In this document: piece by piece, positions 58,809 through 64,000 of the stretch
How the letters are laid out: every line of letters starts with the position of its first letter
How positions within the stretch are numbered: position 1 is the first letter of the stretch
Assembly: GCA_023213395.1 (NCBI GenBank)
Contig: CM041465.1
Coordinates: 32,371,741 to 32,435,740 of the forward strand
Direction: 5' to 3'
Source: Cycas panzhihuaensis
Taxonomy: Eukaryota; Cycadophyta
Length of the DNA stretch: 64,000 nucleotides
The notes under the pieces: model-generated
Databases searched by the model: none
Seen by the model: the letters and a program-made list of their open reading frames with translations, nothing else
Told to the model about the DNA's origin: nothing
Position numbers and translations under genes: made by a program

Positions 58809-60113
58809 ACATACCTTAAAGATAAAGTGGATGTATACAAATCTATAAGTAGGCACCAGGCCATCATTATGCTAGTAAGATTGGTTGGCCCCTTCCCTTC
58901 ACTACACTCAAGAATAGTGAGGATTTACATCCCTTTACTATATGGAGTAAAACTAATAGTATAGGATCAACCTCCTTTCACTATGCTTAGGAGCAATTGG
59001 GATCTACTTCCCTTTATTACACAAAGTAAAACTAATTGTATGGGATCTATTAAGGATCATATTAGATTAATGGAGTATGCAATGATATATAAAGTGGATG
59101 GCCCTTGTTGTTATAGGGTAGATGTGGTGTAGTACATAGATAGTATTCAGCCAAAGTCTATGCATAATCCTTATATATAATAGATTCATATCTATTGTAA
59201 ATCATAGATACAAGCCATATACTATCAAGCTATAGTATTAGTAAATAGATCTAAGGGTGGATATCTACTAGAAATGCTCTAAGATGGGTTTCTATATATT
59301 ACAAATAGATAGATTGAATCAATATACTAAATACACTTGCTTTGATTTAAGAGTGAATATAGAAATGCTCTTGAATAATGAAGATAGGGTGGATATTACT
59401 ATTTATATGACTACAAAGGTTTTTCTATAAAATATAATGAAATAAGGGTGTACTATGAAAACTATATGATTAAAGAGGGCACTATAACAACCAACCTCAA
59501 GCTATTGAATAAGAGAGAACACTATGAACTAGAAAGAGGGCACTCTATTATGAGCTAAAAAAGGTAAGATCACACTGTAGTATAAAATATTAATTAAGAA
59601 GGATCATAACAAAGAGGGCACTCTAATTGGATTTCTACTTTGATCTAATTATAACAACATTAAGCTAAAAAAAGAGAAAGAACTTAAATTCTAAAATTTG
59701 ATTAAAAAGGGTAAAAATTATTAAAGAACAATGCACTGTGAAAATTATATGATTAAATAGGATTCATTATGATTAAGATTAGTTGAAACTCTTTTTTTTT
59801 TTGGATTATGCCCTACATTATAGCTAGGGCATGACCACTACTATATCTCTATTATAGTAATCAGGATCAAAGCATGATCACTACCATTATGTCTTTTATT
59901 CACATTGATTATGATCAAGGAATTAATTATTATGGTTACTAACATATTCATATTGATTAAGGTAGTGTTTAAGCATTGATTAGATCAAGCCATTTCAAAA
60001 GAATTTAGTGAAGGTATTATAATTAGAATAGTTTATATCCCTATTTTATTTCTTTATTAGAATCATGATAATGGCCTATCTCCTTGATTATATCATGGTA
60101 TGTAAACAAATGT
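57577..60113. other. Non-coding stretch with microsatellite and a short tandem duplication
   Basis: No recognised gene. The 98-codon minus-strand frame at 57,695-57,991 has no motif I can identify. Two imperfect copies of an approximately 80-bp segment (CCTTTCACTA...GTAAAACTAAT...GTAT pattern) lie at about 58,892-59,050. The repeated word AGAGGGCACT occurs near 59,475-59,625. Confidence 0.4.
58695..58806. repeat. (TA)n microsatellite
   Basis: About 112 bp of TA repeats with two CTATATATC-type interruptions near 58,730-58,740. Confidence 0.98.
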
Positions 60114-60219
<106 letters not shown>

Positions 60220-60635
60220 CATTCCCTCAAGGTTCTAACCAACCATAGAGAATAGGGAATAAAAAGGAATGAATAACATGAGTGCTAGTTTGGAGATCAA
60301 TATTTTGACCCACCCTTGAGACCTAATCTAGAAGGACCATAATGGGGAAACCTAGCCTTGCTCCCTTTGAAGTACATTTTTCAATTGATTCCATGAATCT
60401 AGAGTCACTATAGATAAAAAGGCTCCCCATTACTCCCTCATTTAGGATCAGGGGATATCGACATAGGGTGGAGCTTCGTTCTCCCACTCTAAGGGGGTGG
60501 AGGCTCTGTACTTTGCCTACCCACATTGCTCATTATAGATGTAAGTGATATATATAAGTGATAGTTCCATGGATGAGATTTATTTATGGTGTTTCCACCC
60601 TATTATAGAGCCTATCTTATCACACTCAATAGAGT
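60220..60635 (-). other. Probable mitochondrial flank downstream of rps7
   Basis: Less AT-rich than its surroundings and contiguous with the 3' end of the rps7 copy. It contains a 67-codon minus-strand frame (60,526-60,323) that I cannot assign. By position it is likely the mitochondrial DNA that lay downstream of rps7. The left limit is a guess set by the end of the GA repeat. Confidence 0.4.
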
Positions 60636-61065
60636 TTACCACCATTTAAGACATACAAAACTTTAATTGGTGGAAGCTAGTTCATGAGGATCATCCCTTT
60701 TCTTACATGCAATTCCCCTCTTTCGGTGAGTATTTAGTGTCTCACCAGGTAAACATTTATCTAAGCCTATCTCTTTACTTATAGTCATATATCTAATGAA
60801 TAACTAAGTCTTGTTGATAATCATTAGATACAATCTTAGGTATATTATAAGTAGTACCTATGACTCTTACTTTTTCCGCTATGCATATGGGCTTTATATT
60901 CTCTATAACATTAACCAAAAGTTTAATCATATCACATTTAGTTTGAGCTAGGGGATGAAAAGTTTGATAAGTAATAGTATAAGATTTCATTCTTTTGGAA
61001 CTGATCATGCAAAAGTTAACTGGCTTATTAATCAATTATTTCTGTTTACTATTCAATCCCTTGAT
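60636..61065 (-). pseudogene. rps7: Nuclear copy of mitochondrial rps7 (ribosomal protein S7)
   Basis: Almost the full plant mitochondrial rps7 reading frame is visible on the minus strand, about 430 bp. The start codon position (61,065-61,063) is ATC. The frame then gives GLNSKQK*LINKPVNF, YQTFHPLAQTKCDMIKLLV, VIENIKPICIAEKVRV and GTTYNIPKIVSNDYQQ. About 17 bp is missing and the frame shifts near 60,740-60,790. The C-terminus resumes with RKRGIACKKRDDP, ELASTN*SFVCLKWW and a TAA stop (60,638-60,636). The native product binds the 3' major domain of mitochondrial 16S-type rRNA in the small ribosomal subunit. Here the lost start, stops (TAA and TGA from Gln, Trp or Arg codons), and the deletion show a dead nuclear insertion (NUMT). 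The mutation pattern (mainly C-to-T) is that of the surrounding nuclear repeats. Confidence 0.9.
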
Positions 61066-61136
61066 ATAGATCAAATCCTCTCAAAATTTATATGTGCTTA
61101 CCCTATAGCCTTTAGGTTTTGGTGACAATTGATGGA

Positions 61137-61434
61137 TGTTAATCCATCAAGGTCATTAGATTAATTATATGAAGGTGGATTTAGGTTAGTTAAGTCATAT
61201 AGTTAAATGTAATTTAATTTACATTTAAGTGTAATTTTAGGATCATGTCATTAGCTGGAAACTCCTTTAGAAACCCTATTGTACATCCTCTAATATATAA
61301 GGTTGAATGTGAAAGGAATAGTCATAATTCTCACCTCTCAATTTTGCTGTCAATCTTGCTCTCTTAATTTTGCTCTTATTATGTGCCATCACTTTACTAT
61401 AGTGAAGTGTGAAAACTAGATCCTTCATCCAACA
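61137..61434 (+). repeat. 5' LTR of a Copia element (copia at window end)
   Basis: 298 bp from TGTTAATCC to ATCCAACA, whose ends are inverted repeats with one mismatch, followed by AC and a primer site. A TATA box, AATATATAAGG, is at 61,292-61,302, with a normal distance to the LTR end. The left flank is ATGGA (61,132-61,136). The 3' LTR lies outside the window. Confidence 0.65.
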
Positions 61435-61436
61435 AC

Positions 61437-61448
61437 TGGTATCAAATT
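61437..61448 (+). promoter_or_regulatory. Primer-binding site of the window-end Copia element
   Basis: TGGTATCAAATT, initiator-Met type with two changes, two bases after the LTR. Confidence 0.65.
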
Positions 61449-63485
61449 CATTATTAACCACATTTCCCTACTAGGCTTGCACAAAGCCATTAATACCTCT
61501 CACTCACAATTCCTATGAGGTTAAGAGCTTATTTGAGAAGTTTATTTTGTATTAGAGAGTTTAAAATTATATTATTTTATATGTTGCTATATTTGATATA
61601 TGTGAATAATTTTAGAGGTGAAAAAAATAATTTTTAAAGTTGTTTGGTTACCGAAACAACCCCATAAGCTTTAAAGGCCTAAAATTGTATAAAAATTTTG
61701 ACCATCTCATATTTTGATGAAATTTCATATGTAAGGTCACCCAACCAAGATGATCATTTTTGTCTTCTAGATCATCTTTATATTTATCCTATAATAGCCA
61801 ATTTTAGCTGAAATAAAAGGTTAAAATTTATAGATGAGTGACCTAAGGCACTTTTCTCAATGAAATCCTTTAAATATGGGCTAAAAATATAAATGTTTTA
61901 TAAGGGATCTAGTATATTTATGTCTCTGGAGTATTTTGAGATAAATCTCATTAAATTTCATCACTAGTTAATGAGATCTTTGCAGTTTTCTAACGGATGC
62001 TGAATCTGCCTACTCAACCCCATAAAAAATGTTGTGACAGAATTTTAGGTAGTTTTTTTGCCATTTTTGGAGGTGATACAAAAGGAAAAGTTGATGTACG
62101 TGTTAAGATAAATCATTTTACATACTAAAATTTAGATTTTGAGACTATGGATCTGACAAGATTCTGCTTTTATGCTTTTTTTTTGGCAAAATATTTTTAT
62201 ACCCTTTTAGACATCTAACTTTACTATTTTATCAAGAATGATATTCTAAACACTTTTTTCTTCTATCATACATTTAAATTCCATCATTTAGGCCTCCATA
62301 TTTATAATTTTTAGAAACTTTTATTTATTTATTATTATTTGTAACTTTTGTGGAAAAACATCACAAAATATGGTAGAATAACATGCATCTAAATTTAGAA
62401 AAATCAACATTTTAGTGGCAAGTTGATCTATTTTTTGGCCCTTTGTGGATTTTGTATTAAAATTTTCAAATATATATTTAGAAACATTGTACTAAAGTAA
62501 GGGAAACCTTAGATCAGAAGCAACATCCAATTCCCCTACTAAATCTAGCATGCTCTTTCTATTTCCACATATAGCATAAAGCAACAACAACAATAAAGCA
62601 AACATGGAAGGCAAGTAAGCATAATTGACATCTTTCTATTTCAGTTTTCAGTTCAAGTTATTCAGAAACAACTTACATTATTTCCTAAAAGAATCTCATC
62701 CGTATGACTTATACCATCAATTCTTGACTTATGCACACACTTGCCTTGGTTGAAATAGACCATGGTTGGCAAAAGGCTGAGCTCTAAGAGAGGTGTAAGT
62801 TTCATACTAGGTCTAGTCTTAACTAGAATAGTGGTAAAGGGACATGTTAGCCATTCTTATGGCCTCTAATTAGGGATAATCCTGATAACCACCTAGGAAA
62901 ACTGAAAACTTTAATCAAGATTAAAATATACTTAGTCTAATATTCATCATAGCTATAGGATACATATGTACCATTTGACTCTTTAGAGAAGGTATATAAC
63001 TGCTCACTGGTAAACTTAGTGAGGACTGAGAGTAACTAGACTCCACTGCGACTTAGATTTCATCACTAAGTGTAGGTGTAGGTATCGCAGGTAAAGGCCC
63101 TAATACGTATACTAGAACTCCCCCTTAGGTATCAACACCTCAACTACTTTGGACTTAAAATAGAGATTTGGGTTTAATCACACATCCTATATCAGACTTA
63201 GTTTTTTATTTATGTGCACCCACATGCTAACTTCTACATGGGCATAATCTTGATTTTATGATCACATGATATATCATTTATCTTTGTGATCCTTATATTG
63301 CCATTTGTACATATCATCAAACCTTACTATGTCAGGAGTATTTTCCATAAGTATTAGTGGTCTATTATCATTGCCTACTACTTAATCATGTTTCTCTCTA
63401 TTATACTAGGTATATTAACCACACATGTTAGTGGCATTTTCATTTACTATTTCTTAACTATCTCTTTTACTTCATCATCTTTACT
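61449..63485 (+). other. Long non-coding leader before Copia gag
   Basis: About 2 kb without coding signal between primer site and gag, much longer than usual for Copia. It probably contains another inserted repeat. The minus strand near 63,120-63,130 reads CTAAGGGGGAG, which looks like a polypurine tract of a minus-strand element, but no adjacent RNase H or LTR pair could be confirmed. Confidence 0.4.
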
Positions 63486-64000
63486 ATGTCTTCTCAATTT
63501 AACCAGAATGTAAACTACATCTTAAAAGGGAAAGATAATTGGGATCTATGGTATAGTGGAGTCAAGAATATTGATAAGTATAAAGGCCTTTGGAGAGCCT
63601 ATCTATAGCTTACACCTATTATTCTTGTAATAACAATGACACTTGCCTTTAGAGGAATGCCACCTGTAGCTCTAACAAAGCTTGTAGTTAAATTACAATG
63701 GGAAATCGATGATGAGAAGATTCATGTAGGTATTCTATTAGTGACTTATCACTCCCTACATAATCTAATTGATGAAGAACAATTCAATATAGTATGGAAA
63801 GTCCTTGAGGTTCTTAAAAAGAATTTCGATGCAAAGTCTAACCTTGAATTTATTTATCTAGTCTTAAAGATGAGCAAGATGAAGATGTAGAAGGGATGTG
63901 ATAAATATGTAGAAGGGACATGTACATAAAATAATCAACCTCCTTTAACTAATCAAACAAGTAATAGATAAAGATTTTAAGACCCATTATATTACATGGG
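63486..64000 (+). pseudogene. Copia gag N-terminal part, cut by window end
   Basis: Start codon at 63,486 gives MSSQFNQNVNYILKGKDNW, then DLWYSGVKNIDKYKGLWRAY and a TAG stop (CTATAG). The frame reopens (63,636-63,890) with RGMPPVALTKLVVKLQWEID and IVWKVLEVLKKNFDAKSN, the helical gag core of Copia elements (UBN2 type). A second stop (TAG) follows near 63,888. Protease and pol would lie beyond 64,000. Confidence 0.75.

Noticed and set aside
60323-60526. 67-codon frame beside rps7 as a second mitochondrial gene
   Set aside because: I could not match it to any mitochondrial protein. It is kept only as probable mitochondrial intergenic flank.
63103-63135. Minus-strand polypurine tract suggesting another Copia 3' end
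   Set aside because: CTAAGGGGGAG is present, but no RNase H end lies upstream and no LTR partner could be found.

Overview
This 64 kb window reads as heterochromatic nuclear DNA of a land plant, most likely a seed plant. It is very AT-rich, contains no intact host gene that I can recognise, and is built almost entirely from decayed retroelements with plant-type primer sites (complements of initiator-Met tRNA, plus one Tat-type site). It also holds a decayed nuclear copy of the plant mitochondrial gene rps7. The lineage below seed plant cannot be decided from the sequence. The low GC and the C-to-T decay would suit an AT-rich, heavily methylated genome.

Layout. 1-3581: 5'-truncated Copia pol (+) with two tandem terminal LTR/polypurine units. 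5.8-6.9 kb (-) and 10.7-11.8 kb (+): two copies, in opposite orientation, of a pol-less Copia derivative in which gag runs directly into a short tail and the 3' LTR; a 22-bp minisatellite (8786-9473) lies between them. 12.3-18.2 kb (-): a Ty3/gypsy (Tat-like) pol fragment joined to the 5' part of a Copia element (LTR, PBS, gag, protease). 18.2-22.3 kb: non-coding DNA, including a GC-richer, CpG-retaining stretch with a promoter-like G-box and TATA. 22.35-23.2 kb (-): Copia 3' end with its LTR, joined to a second Tat-like gypsy (23.26-29.5 kb). 32,260-36,336: a structurally complete non-autonomous gypsy element that carries only gag and protease, with 247-bp LTRs and the target-site duplication AATAC. 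38.5-39.77 kb: 5'-truncated LINE. 39.8-41.96 kb (+): gypsy pol fragment. 41,959-57,576: an old non-coding LTR element (LARD-like) that was invaded twice, by a chromodomain gypsy (44.03-49.32 kb, -) and by a gypsy inserted into its 3' LTR (50,805-57,168, -; duplication CATAT). 60.2-61.07 kb (-): mitochondrial rps7 pseudogene. 61.1-64.0 kb (+): Copia LTR, PBS and gag start, cut by the window end.

How it fits together. LTR differences counted by eye give a consistent order: the LARD-like element is oldest (about 20% in the part compared), then the 44-49 kb gypsy (about 13%), the gag-protease element (22 of 247, about 9%), and the gypsy in the LARD 3' LTR (about 5-6%). All coding regions are broken. 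Most in-frame stops sit where C-to-T change of a Gln, Arg or Trp codon would create them, which fits methylation-driven decay. I found no convincing new host system. The most interesting objects are the two pol-less families, the rps7 insertion, the dated nest and the alternating-palindrome minisatellite.
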